64,000 nt of DNA from Massilia sp. YIM B02763. Its GTDB lineage: Bacteria; Pseudomonadota; Gammaproteobacteria; Burkholderiales; Burkholderiaceae_D. The notes under the pieces are model-generated. The model did no database searches. It saw nothing but the letters and a program-made list of their open reading frames with translations, and had not been told where the DNA came from. Made by a program: the position numbers and the translations under genes. The stretch covers positions 248,001 through 312,000 of the forward strand of contig NZ_JASNRD010000001.1 of the NCBI RefSeq assembly GCF_030412015.1. Reading direction: 5' to 3'. Positions 1 through 7,557 of this stretch are shown here, piece after piece (position 1 is the stretch's first letter; each line of letters opens with the position of its first letter).

Positions 1-1242
1 CAGGTCAACAACGTGCTGTGCTTCCCCTACATCTTCCGCGGTGCGCTGGACTGCGGCGCGACCCGCATCACGGACGAGATGAAGCTCGCCTGCGTGACCG
101 CCATCGCGGCGCTGGCCGAGGCGGAAGCCAACGACGCCGTCGCCGCCGCCTACGCCGGCCAGGACCTGACGTTCGGCCCCGACTACATCATCCCGAAGCC
201 GTTCGATCCGCGCCTGATGGCGGCGATCGCCCCGGCCGTGGCCGCCGCCGCCGCCGCGTCGGGCGTCGCGACCCGCCCGATCGAGGACATGGACGCCTAC
301 CGCGACAAGCTGGGCGAAATGATCTACCACACCGGCTTCTTCATGAAGCCCGTGTTTTCCAAGGCCAAGGCGCTGCCGCGCCGCGTGGCCTACGCCGAGG
401 CGACCGACCAGCGCGTGCTGCGCGCCGTGCAGACCGTGGTGGACCAGGGCCTGGCCCGTCCGGTGCTGATCGGTGCCGCCGCCGAGATCGACGCCGCCGT
501 GAAGGCCTCGGGCCTGCGCCTGCGCCGCGAAGTGGACTACGCGCTGGTCGAGCCGGAAGCGGGCGTCGACGCCACGCTGCAGGGCGCGCGCCTCGTCAAC
601 GCGGGCCAGGCCGACGCGCTGGTGTGCGGCATGAAGGGCAGCTACGACAGCCACCTGGCCCACGTGAAGAACGAGATCGGCCTGGCGCCGGGCGCCGAGA
701 CGCTGGCCGCGATGAACGCGCTGGTGCTGGACAAGATGACCTTGTTCATCACCGACACCTACGTCAACGACAACCCGAACGCGCAGGAGCTGGCGGCGAT
801 CACCCGCCTGGCCGCCGACGCGATGGTGCACTTCGGCGTCGAGCCGAAGGCCGCCCTGCTGTCGCACTCGATCTTCGGCTCGTCCGAGCGTCCGTCGGCC
901 GTCAAGATGCGCGAAGCGCGCGCCCTGCTCGCCGCGAGCGCCCCGCAGCTGCAGGTGATCGGCGAAGTGCACGGCGACGCCGCGCTGTCGGAAGACATCC
1001 GCCGCCTGTACCAGCCGCAGGAAGCCGAAGGCGGCTTCGCCGGCGCGGCCAACCTGCTCGTGATGCCGTCTCTGGACGCGGCCAACATCCTGTTCAACGT
1101 GCTCAAGGTCACGTCGGGCAAGGGTGTCACCGTCGGCCCGATCCTGCTGGGCGCGGCCAAGCCGGTGCACATCCTGAGCCCGAGCGCGACCGTGCGCCGC
1201 ATCGTCAACATGACGGCGCTGGCTGTCGCCGGCGTGCGCTGA
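1..1242 (+). CDS. maeB: NADP-dependent malic enzyme, C-terminal part (5' end outside window)
   Basis: Oxidative decarboxylation of malate to pyruvate, a source of NADPH. Only the last 413 residues are present and the frame is open from base 1. The first residues (NNVLCFPYIFRGALDCGA) match the end of the malic enzyme NAD(P)-binding domain. The remainder, from about residue 95, looks like the phosphate-acetyltransferase-like C-terminal domain of the long MaeB class, for example around FITDTYVNDNPNAQELA and the end GVTVGPILLGAAKPVHIL. MaeB proteins are about 760 residues, so roughly the first 350 lie upstream of the window. In this class the PTA-like domain is regulatory rather than catalytic (family knowledge). 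It converges on jqsA with a palindromic element between them. Confident at family level. Confidence 0.93.
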   Translation, partial: QVNNVLCFPYIFRGALDCGATRITDEMKLACVTAIAALAEAEANDAVAAAYAGQDLTFGPDYIIPKPFDPRLMAAIAPAVAAAAAASGVATRPIEDMDAYRDKLGEMIYHTGFFMKPVFSKAKALPRRVAYAEATDQRVLRAVQTVVDQGLARPVLIGAAAEIDAAVKASGLRLRREVDYALVEPEAGVDATLQGARLVNAGQADALVCGMKGSYDSHLAHVKNEIGLAPGAETLAAMNALVLDKMTLFITDTYVNDNPNAQELAAITRLAADAMVHFGVEPKAALLSHSIFGSSERPSAVKMREARALLAASAPQLQVIGEVHGDAALSEDIRRLYQPQEAEGGFAGAANLLVMPSLDAANILFNVLKVTSGKGVTVGPILLGAAKPVHILSPSATVRRIVNMTALAVAGVR

Positions 1243-1247
1243 TCCCT

Positions 1248-1375
1248 CCGTCGTCCCTGCGAAGGCAGGGACCCATGCCGAGTTTCCCAAGCCGAGGCGT
1301 CAAGCATGCCGCCTTGACTTCGACGTAGCGATTCCAGTCATTCAGTATGGGCCCCTGCCTTCGCAGGGGCGACGG
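1248..1375. repeat. 128-bp palindromic element with 28-bp terminal inverted repeats
   Basis: Left arm 1248-1275 and right arm 1348-1375 are inverted copies matching at 26 of 28 positions. The two differences (T/C and A/G) keep each arm self-complementary. Each arm can itself fold: CCCTGC-GAAG-GCAGGG on the left, CCCCTGC-CTTC-GCAGGGG on the right. The 72-bp core shows no coding signal. The arm motif CCTGCGAAGGCAGG resembles short non-autonomous palindromic repeats that are common between genes in high-GC proteobacteria (recall). Lying between convergent maeB and jqsA, it may also act as a bidirectional terminator, although there is no T-run. Confidence 0.75.
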
Positions 1376-1411
1376 TGTATTGCGCGCGCGATGCCTTCCG
1401 CGCGGCCCCGC

Positions 1412-2671
1412 TCAGTGCACCCGTCGCCGCCGCACCGACGAACTCCAGTTCTCCAGATCCACCTCCTCCCGCATGTCCGCGCAGGCTTCCACCAGCTTGT
1501 CGATCTCCCTTCCCCCCAAGCCGCAATTGAGCGTCAGCCGCACCAGCGAGCGGTTCTTGGCCGTCGCCGGCGCGCAGAACACGGCGCCCTGGATGCCGCG
1601 CTCTTCCAGCGCCTTGCGCAATACCAGCGTCTTCGGCTCCGGCCCCGCTTCCAGCGCCACGATCTGCTCGGTCCCGTCGTCGATGCAGTAGCCCAGGCGC
1701 GCCAGCCGCGCGCGCACCTCGGCCGTGACGCGGCGCAGCGCCTCGCGCCTGGCGTCGGCGCCGCGCACCAGGTCGATGGCCGCGTCGAAGAAGGCCAGTT
1801 CGTGGTTCAGCAGGCAGGAGCTGAAGATGGCCGGCCGCGACGCCGACAGGAAGTAGCCCTTGAAGCGGCTCGAACAGGTGATCAGGCCGGCGCGTCCGGC
1901 GAAGGCCTTGGCCAGCGAGGCGGTGCGGAAGTGCACGCGGTCCTCGAGTCCCATGGCGACCACGATGCCGGCGCCTTCCGGCCCGTGCGTGCCGAGCGAA
2001 TGCGATTCGTCCACCACCAGGATGCTGCCGCTGCGCTCCGCGATCTCCACCACCTCGCGCAGCGGCGCGACGCTGCCGTTGGTGCTGTACAGCGCGTCGA
2101 TGACGATCACGCCGCGCCCGTGCTTGGCGACCTGGCGCGTTAGGTGGCCGGCGTCGTTGTGCAGGAAGGGCACGCCCAGCGCCTGCGCCGACTGCACGCC
2201 TTCCCACAGCGAGGCATGGGCCATCATGTCGAGATAGACCGGCACGCCCGGTTCGGCCAGGCTTTGCAGCAGGCCGACGTTGGCGGCCCAGCCGGATTGG
2301 GCCAGCACGGTGTCCTCGGCGCCCAGGTACTCGGCGAATTTCGCCTCCAGCCGGTGCTGGGCGCTGCCCGCCTGCAGGAACACCGAGGACATCAGCGCCT
2401 GGCCGGCATTGTTCTCCAGGCAGGCCACCTGCGCCCGCACCAGCGCCGGTTCGCTGGCGATGCACAGGTAGTCGTTCCCCGCCAGCATGACGGCGCCGGG
2501 ACCGGGACGCTTCCAGACGTGCATGTGCTCGCCGCCGAGCAGTTGCTCGACGCGGGTCACGTAATGCTCGTCCATGCGCCGGGTGACGAAGGACGGGAGC
2601 TCGTGGCTGGCTGGACGGCCGGGGCGCGCGGTGGATGGGGTGCCCGACTGGTATGCGAGATCGATGATCAT
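1412..2671 (-). CDS. jqsA: CqsA/JqsA-type alpha-hydroxyketone autoinducer synthase
   Basis: A PLP-dependent alpha-oxoamine-synthase-fold enzyme. Family members (Vibrio CqsA, Legionella LqsA, Janthinobacterium JqsA) join an acyl-CoA to an amino-acid-derived substrate to make a diffusible signal. Visible features: the PLP-stacking region near residue 125 (LAQSGWAANVG), DESHSLGTHGPEG at 221-233 with Asp221 and His224, and the Schiff-base lysine Lys255 in TASLAKAFAGRAG. The length of 419 residues fits the family. I chose the ATG at 2671, preceded by GGAGGAAAAA, over longer frames that run into the promoter. It is divergent from jqsS, the classic layout for a signal synthase beside its sensor. Family assignment is firm; the exact signal is not known. 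Confidence 0.9.
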   Translation of the reverse strand: MIIDLAYQSGTPSTARPGRPASHELPSFVTRRMDEHYVTRVEQLLGGEHMHVWKRPGPGAVMLAGNDYLCIASEPALVRAQVACLENNAGQALMSSVFLQAGSAQHRLEAKFAEYLGAEDTVLAQSGWAANVGLLQSLAEPGVPVYLDMMAHASLWEGVQSAQALGVPFLHNDAGHLTRQVAKHGRGVIVIDALYSTNGSVAPLREVVEIAERSGSILVVDESHSLGTHGPEGAGIVVAMGLEDRVHFRTASLAKAFAGRAGLITCSSRFKGYFLSASRPAIFSSCLLNHELAFFDAAIDLVRGADARREALRRVTAEVRARLARLGYCIDDGTEQIVALEAGPEPKTLVLRKALEERGIQGAVFCAPATAKNRSLVRLTLNCGLGGREIDKLVEACADMREEVDLENWSSSVRRRRVH

Positions 2672-2737
2672 TTTTTCCTCCAAAAAAGTAGTCATTTTGC
2701 AATTTCTATTTACGGGCGGATAAGTCATGCGCGCACT

Positions 2738-2753
2738 GTTGATCGAGATCAAC
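2738..2753. promoter_or_regulatory. Perfect palindrome in jqsA-jqsS intergenic region (candidate operator)
   Basis: GTTGATC-GA-GATCAAC: 7-bp arms with a 2-bp centre, 67 bp upstream of the jqsA start and 70 bp upstream of the jqsS start. It sits in an AT-richer stretch than its surroundings. The half-site GATCAA recurs at 2797-2802. The binding protein is unknown. Confidence 0.5.
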
Positions 2754-2767
2754 GTCACGTATCTAAT

Positions 2768-2796
2768 TTGCGTCACCATCGGCTGAGGTTGCGTCA
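2768..2796 (+). promoter_or_regulatory. Two TTGCGTCA direct repeats, 21 bp apart
   Basis: TTGCGTCA occurs at 2768-2775 and 2789-2796, a 21-bp period equal to two helical turns. Related copies are CAACGTCA at 2750-2757 and GCAAAGTCA at 2813-2821, just before the jqsS start. Phased direct repeats suggest cooperative binding of a regulator. This is inference; no known consensus is matched. Confidence 0.45.
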
Positions 2797-2823
2797 GATC
2801 AATTTTGTGGATGCAAAGTCACA

Positions 2824-4134
2824 ATGAACTCCCTCGCGAGCGGTATCGCCGGCGCCGTGCGCTCCGGCCAGTTCAAGCACCTGCTGCTCAAATGGCTGCT
2901 GGTCCAGGAGCAGCAGCATGCAATGGTCGCCACACGCCTGCGCCTGCTGGCCTGGATCGGCTTCCTCGGCATGCCGGCCTACTACCTGGTGTGGACGGCG
3001 TGGTTCCCCCAGCCCTACGAGAGCCCGCTGCTGCGCGCCCTCGGCATGGCGCTGTGCGTACCGGCTCTGTTCGCCCACCACGTCAAGGACAATACGCTGC
3101 TGCGCGCCTATGAATTTGTCGGCGTCACGTATGTGCTCCCCTTCTTTTTCACCTACATGTTCTTGATGAACGGCGGATCCGCCGTGTGGGCCCAGTCGCT
3201 GCTGGCGGCGCTGATCGTGCTGTTCCACTTCGACTGGTGGTGGGCGCTGGCCTCGTTCGCCGCCGGCACGCTGGCCGCCGCCGGCATGTTCGCCGCGCAT
3301 GGCGACGGCACGCCGCTCGCGCAAACCCACATGGTCGAACAGGCGCCGATCTACCTGTTCACCATCGTGGTGGTGTCGGTGACCAAGCTGGGACGGCGCG
3401 TGCTGGCGCGCGAGAAGCTGTCCGGGATGGCGCAGGCGCTGGCCCTGGTGTCGCACGAGCTGCGCACGCCGCTGATGGGCGTGGCCGCGAACGTGCGCGG
3501 CATCGAGCGGGTGGCGCAGCGCCCGGGCAGCCAGGGGCAGGAGCCCGGCGTCGACGCCGCCCTCGAGCGGATCCGCTACGACGTGCGCCACATGAACCGC
3601 CTGATCGACCTGTTCCTGGAGTCGGCGACGGCGCTGGAGCGCGAGCTGGCGCCCACCGAGGCGCTGTCGATGGCAAGCGTGGTGCAGGCCGCCATCGACC
3701 GCTATCCCTTCGCCAGCGGCGCCCAGCGCGGCATGGTCGAAGTCGTGGTGCGTCGCGACTTCTGCTTCGCCGGCCGCGACGACCTGTGCGCGGTGCTGCT
3801 CCTGAACCTGCTGCGCAACGCCCTCAAGGCGCTGCAGCGGGCCGAACGCGCGGATGGCCGCGGGAGCGCCGCCGGCCGCGTCAGGATCGTCATCGACGGC
3901 GCCCGCGCGCGCCCGCGCCTGCTCGTCATGGACAGCGGCTGCGGCATCCCGGCGCGCGAGCTGCCGCTGATCTTCGAACGCTTCCATTCGAACCCGCCCG
4001 GCTCCGGCGCCGGGATCGGCCTGGCGCTGTGCCGCGACATCGTGCGCGCCTGGCACGGCACCATCCGCTGCCGCTCGCGCGAGCGCACCTATACCGTCTT
4101 CGCCGTCGCGTTCCCGCGCGCGGCCGCTCCCTGA
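2824..4134 (+). CDS. jqsS: CqsS/LqsS-type membrane sensor histidine kinase
   Basis: Likely receptor kinase for the JqsA signal. The N-terminus has six hydrophobic segments at about residues 40-58, 70-86, 97-115, 121-137, 140-158 and 174-190, as in CqsS-family sensors. They are followed by the H-box LVSHELRTPLMG with phospho-acceptor His211, an N-box (LNLLRNALKAL), the G1 box VMDSGCGIP and the G2 box GSGAGIGLALC. At 436 residues it ends after the ATPase domain, so it lacks the receiver domain of Vibrio CqsS and resembles LqsS/JqsS, which signal to a separate response regulator. jqsR starts 9 bp downstream. No clear Shine-Dalgarno sequence precedes the ATG. Confidence 0.87.
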   Translation: MNSLASGIAGAVRSGQFKHLLLKWLLVQEQQHAMVATRLRLLAWIGFLGMPAYYLVWTAWFPQPYESPLLRALGMALCVPALFAHHVKDNTLLRAYEFVGVTYVLPFFFTYMFLMNGGSAVWAQSLLAALIVLFHFDWWWALASFAAGTLAAAGMFAAHGDGTPLAQTHMVEQAPIYLFTIVVVSVTKLGRRVLAREKLSGMAQALALVSHELRTPLMGVAANVRGIERVAQRPGSQGQEPGVDAALERIRYDVRHMNRLIDLFLESATALERELAPTEALSMASVVQAAIDRYPFASGAQRGMVEVVVRRDFCFAGRDDLCAVLLLNLLRNALKALQRAERADGRGSAAGRVRIVIDGARARPRLLVMDSGCGIPARELPLIFERFHSNPPGSGAGIGLALCRDIVRAWHGTIRCRSRERTYTVFAVAFPRAAAP

Positions 4135-4143
4135 ACGACCATC

Positions 4144-5124
4144 ATGGCACTCCCCCTCTACCAGCATCCGAGCACCGTCGTCCTCGTGGACGACAACACC
4201 AGCTTCCTCGACAGCGTGCGCTTCCAGCTGGGCGAGCACCTGCCTGCCCGCACCTTCGGCGACGCGCTCGCGGCCATCGCCTGGCTGCGCGAACGCAGCC
4301 GCGCCAGCGCCCCCGCGCACTTTTTCTCGCCCGGCATCGATACCTTCGCGGCCCAGCCGCTCAACGTGGCGCTGCACGTGGAGCGCATCTGCCGCGTCGT
4401 CAGCGACCCGCAGCGCTTCGCCACGCCATCCGTGCTCGTGGTCGACTATTCGATGCCGGGCCTGAACGGCATCCAGGTGTGCGAGGCGGTGCGCGGCCTG
4501 CCCTGCCGGCGCATCCTGCTCACGGGCGCGGCCGACGAGCGCATCGCCATCGACGCCTTCAACCGCGGCCTGATCGACCGCTACATCCGCAAGAGCGACC
4601 ACGACGCGCTCGACCGCCTGGACGCCGAGCTCGAGACGCTGCAGCGGCGCTACTTCCTCGAACAGGCCGACGCCCTGCGCGAGCTGCTGCCGCTGCACGG
4701 CTACGGCTTCATCGACGATCCCGCCGTCGCCACCCTGGTCGAGCAGACCGTCGCCTGCTGCGGCATCGTCGAGCACTACCTGGTGCACGACCCGGCCGGC
4801 TTCCTGATGCTGGACCGCGACGGCAAGTGCTGGACGCTGGTCGTGGAAACCGACCAGACCATGGCGGCGCACCTGGAGGTGGCGCGCGACAGCGGCGCGC
4901 CGCCCTCGCTGCTGGAGGCGCTCGAGCGGCGCGTCGTGATCCCGAATTTCAGCGAGGGGGACGGCATGTACTCGCCCGCCTTCAGCAAGGACTGGTACCG
5001 CTGGACGGCCCCGGCCCGCGTCTGCGAGGGGCGGCAGCGCTACTACTGGGCGCTGTTCGAGAGCCGGCCCGGCTTCCTGGAGCGACCCACGTCGTTCGCC
5101 GACTACCGGCGCCAGGAAAGCTGA
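4144..5124 (+). CDS. jqsR: LqsR/JqsR-type response regulator
   Basis: Likely partner of JqsS. The receiver domain spans about residues 10-165 with acidic VDD at 15-17, phospho-acceptor Asp101 in VVDYSMPGLNG, Thr at about 126 in LLTGA and Lys at about 149 in YIRKSD. An unusually long insert of about 40 residues lies between the first helix and the phospho-site strand, which is why Asp falls at 101 instead of about 55. Such an extended receiver is characteristic of the LqsR group (family knowledge). The C-terminal half (about 170-326) has no recognisable helix-turn-helix, GGDEF or other output domain. It is co-transcribed with jqsS. Confidence 0.83.
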   Translation: MALPLYQHPSTVVLVDDNTSFLDSVRFQLGEHLPARTFGDALAAIAWLRERSRASAPAHFFSPGIDTFAAQPLNVALHVERICRVVSDPQRFATPSVLVVDYSMPGLNGIQVCEAVRGLPCRRILLTGAADERIAIDAFNRGLIDRYIRKSDHDALDRLDAELETLQRRYFLEQADALRELLPLHGYGFIDDPAVATLVEQTVACCGIVEHYLVHDPAGFLMLDRDGKCWTLVVETDQTMAAHLEVARDSGAPPSLLEALERRVVIPNFSEGDGMYSPAFSKDWYRWTAPARVCEGRQRYYWALFESRPGFLERPTSFADYRRQES

Positions 5125-5169
5125 GCTTTGCGCTATGCTGTGGTCCCCTTGCCACCGTTCGCGTCCGCC

Positions 5170-6234
5170 ATGACCCGTGTCCGCACCGCCGTCCTCTTCG
5201 CCGCGCTCTTCGCCGCTTCCATGCTGCCCATGCTCCCGCCATCCCATGCCGCCGAATCGGCCGCGGCGCTGCGCGTCCACACGCTGGCCAACGGCACCGT
5301 GCAGGCGACCGTCGCCGAGCGCATCGGCGGACGCCTGCTCGCGTTCGGCCTGGCGGGCCGGCCCAGCTTCCTGCGCTTCGACGCGGACGCGGGCGCGGCC
5401 GAGCCGCGGGTCGACGCGTTCGGCGAGAACATCGGCTACCTCGGCCATGAAGTCTGGGTCGGGCCGCAGAAGCAGTGGTGGGTGCACCAGCGCCTCAACC
5501 CGCGCCGCGCGGCGGACGGGGCGGTCTGGCCGCCCGATCCCTGGCTGGGGCTGTCGAACACGGTCGTCGTCGAGGATTCGCCGGCGGCCGTGGCTTTGCG
5601 CGGACCGGCCAGCCCCGTGAGCGGCGTGTCCCTCGACAAGCGCTATTCCCTCGTCGCGGGACGGCCGAACAGCCTGCGCCTGGACGTGCGCGCCACCAAC
5701 CGGCGCGATACCCGGGTCGCCTGGGACATCTGGTTCAATACGCGCGCCCATGCCGACACGGCCGTCTACGTGCCGGTGGCCGCGCGCGCCGACGTGCGCG
5801 TCGAGGCTGCGGAAAAGGACCGGCCCGCGCCCCGCTTCGCGCTGGAGGATGGCCTGTTCGCCCTCGACCTGCCGGCGCCCGGCGCCGCGGATGCCGCACG
5901 CAAGGGCAAGATCTTCCTGCAGCCCGCCGCCGGCTGGATGGCGGGCTTTCGCGCCGGCCAGGCGCTGGTCATCCAGTTCCCGCACCAGCCGCGCAGCGCC
6001 ATCCACCCGGACCAGGGCCAGGTCGAGCTGTACCACGACGTCGTGCCCGGCCGTCCGGACGAGGGCATCCTGGAGATGGAAGTGCACGCGCCCTACCGGC
6101 GCCTGGCGCCGCGCGAGGCGATGCAGGCGCACGAGCTGTGGACGATCCTGCCCTACGGCGGCCCCGCCACGCGCGAAGGCCACCTCGCGTTCCTGCGCGC
6201 GCACGCCCGGGCGCTGGGGCTCGGCGGCCTGTAG
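5170..6234 (+). CDS. Exported DUF4380-family protein
   Basis: 354 residues with a signal peptide (hydrophobic about 6-25, likely cleavage after SHA, residue 26). The body resembles DUF4380, a galactose-mutarotase-like beta-sandwich family of unknown function; recognisable parts are TVAERIGGRLLAFGLAG near the start and WVGPQKQWW followed by WPPDPWL. I chose the ATG at 5170 because it begins directly with the signal peptide; the frame is open a little further upstream to 5128. The protein probably acts in the periplasm, perhaps on a carbohydrate, but the substrate is unknown. It follows jqsR by 45 bp on the same strand and could be read through from the quorum-sensing genes. Confidence 0.7.
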   Translation: MTRVRTAVLFAALFAASMLPMLPPSHAAESAAALRVHTLANGTVQATVAERIGGRLLAFGLAGRPSFLRFDADAGAAEPRVDAFGENIGYLGHEVWVGPQKQWWVHQRLNPRRAADGAVWPPDPWLGLSNTVVVEDSPAAVALRGPASPVSGVSLDKRYSLVAGRPNSLRLDVRATNRRDTRVAWDIWFNTRAHADTAVYVPVAARADVRVEAAEKDRPAPRFALEDGLFALDLPAPGAADAARKGKIFLQPAAGWMAGFRAGQALVIQFPHQPRSAIHPDQGQVELYHDVVPGRPDEGILEMEVHAPYRRLAPREAMQAHELWTILPYGGPATREGHLAFLRAHARALGLGGL

Positions 6235-6312
6235 ACACGCGCTGCCGGGCAGGTGGCCGCAAGCTGTGGCATGATTACATGTTCATCATCATGCTACGGA
6301 AAGCCATACGGA

Positions 6313-7470
6313 ATGACACCACCGAACAACCACGCGAACGACTACGCGAACGACTACGCGAACGACTACGACGCCATCGTCGTGGGCGGCGGCCTGGCGG
6401 GCCTCGCCATGAGCCGCACCCTGCACCGCCAGGGCGTGCACCACATCGTCCTCGAACGGCGCGACAGCGTGTCCAACGAGGGCTTCGCGATCAACCTGCC
6501 CGGCAACGCGATCGCTGCGCTGGACGCGCTGGGCGTCGGCGAGGCGCTGTCCCGGCTCGGCGCGCCGACCCGGCGCCGCGAATACCGCGACCACCGCGAC
6601 CGCCTGCTGTTCGAGGTCGACGAGGACGCGTTCTGGGGGCCGCGCCACCGTCCGCGCTGCGTCAAGCGCAGCGAGCTGATGGCGCTGCTGCGCGAGGGCC
6701 TGCCGGCGGACACGCTGCAGCTGGCCAGCCCGGTCGAATCGATCGTCGCCGGCGCCGGCGCGGCCACCGTGGCCACCCCTGACGGCCGCGTCTTCAACGG
6801 GCGCCTCGTCGTCGGCGCGGACGGCGTGCATTCGCGTACCCGCGCCTGCGCCTTCCCCGACACGGCCGTGCGCTCCGCCGTGCTGTCGACGTCGAGCTGG
6901 CGCTTCATCGCCCCCGATCCCGGCGTCGACTGCTGGAAGGTCTGGGCCGGCCCGCAGGCGCTGTTCCTCCTGATCCCGCTCGGCAACGGCGAAGTGTACG
7001 GCTGGGCCAGCGACACGGCCGGCGCCGGCGACGCTACCCGCGACCTGGCCGCCGTCTTCGCCGGCTTCCCCGCGGCCGTGACGAAGACGGTGGACTTCCT
7101 GATGCGGCACCCGGACCACATCCACCATTCGCCGCTGGCGGAAGTGCGCATGCCGGCCTGGAGCCGCGAGCGGATCGTGCTGATCGGCGACGCCGCGCAC
7201 GCCACGGCCCCCGTGTGGGCCCAGGGGGGCGCACTGGCGTTCGAGGACGCGCAGGCGCTGGGCGCCATCCTCGCGCATGGCGGCGACTGGTCCGACGCGG
7301 GCGCGCGCTTCGACGCCGCCCGCCGCGAGCGCGTCGGCCACGTGCAGGCGATGACGGACAAGATGTCGAAGGCGGCGCGCCTGCCTGCGTTCCTCCGCAA
7401 CCTGCTGCTGCCGTTCGTGGGCCCCAAGAATTACGCGGCGACCTACGGGCCGCTGCGCGCGGCCGGCTGA
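6313..7470 (+). CDS. FAD-dependent aromatic-type monooxygenase
   Basis: PHBH-fold flavoprotein of 385 residues. It has a dinucleotide-binding motif, VVGGGLAGLAMSRTL, near the start; a middle motif LVVGADGVHSRTR; and a second FAD-binding motif, IVLIGDAAHATAPVWAQGG. It should use NAD(P)H and O2 to hydroxylate a substrate that cannot be predicted from sequence. The start at 6313 is preferred to an in-frame ATG at 6253 because the extra residues are unlike the family. The N-terminus carries an odd NDY repeat encoded by a 12-bp tandem repeat (separate entry). It stands alone on the + strand after the DUF4380 gene. Confidence 0.85.
   Translation: MTPPNNHANDYANDYANDYDAIVVGGGLAGLAMSRTLHRQGVHHIVLERRDSVSNEGFAINLPGNAIAALDALGVGEALSRLGAPTRRREYRDHRDRLLFEVDEDAFWGPRHRPRCVKRSELMALLREGLPADTLQLASPVESIVAGAGAATVATPDGRVFNGRLVVGADGVHSRTRACAFPDTAVRSAVLSTSSWRFIAPDPGVDCWKVWAGPQALFLLIPLGNGEVYGWASDTAGAGDATRDLAAVFAGFPAAVTKTVDFLMRHPDHIHHSPLAEVRMPAWSRERIVLIGDAAHATAPVWAQGGALAFEDAQALGAILAHGGDWSDAGARFDAARRERVGHVQAMTDKMSKAARLPAFLRNLLLPFVGPKNYAATYGPLRAAG
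6334..6369 (+). repeat. Three perfect 12-bp tandem repeats in monooxygenase N-terminus
   Basis: GCGAACGACTAC occurs three times without interruption and encodes (Ala-Asn-Asp-Tyr)3 just before the FAD motif. The unit is a multiple of three, so copy-number change would alter N-terminal length but not frame. Confidence 0.9.
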
Positions 7471-7557
7471 CCCGGGCGGCGCATTTATCTTGCGGGATTC
7501 GACCCCGGAATGCCGGTCCGGCCGTTTCATGGCCATCGACACTACCGGGAGTCTCCC

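Noticed and set aside
2672..2779. Longer start for the JqsA synthase (up to 36 extra residues)
   Set aside because: The extra residues overlap the palindromic control region and lack family similarity, while the ATG at 2671 has GGAGG at ideal spacing.
2794..6204. A 1136-codon minus-strand open frame opposite the quorum-sensing genes, and a 1668-codon plus-strand frame at 7215-12221
   Set aside because: Long open frames on the non-coding strand are expected at this GC content. Their translations are Arg/Ala/Pro-rich or His/Gln-rich without domains, and they cover several well-supported genes.
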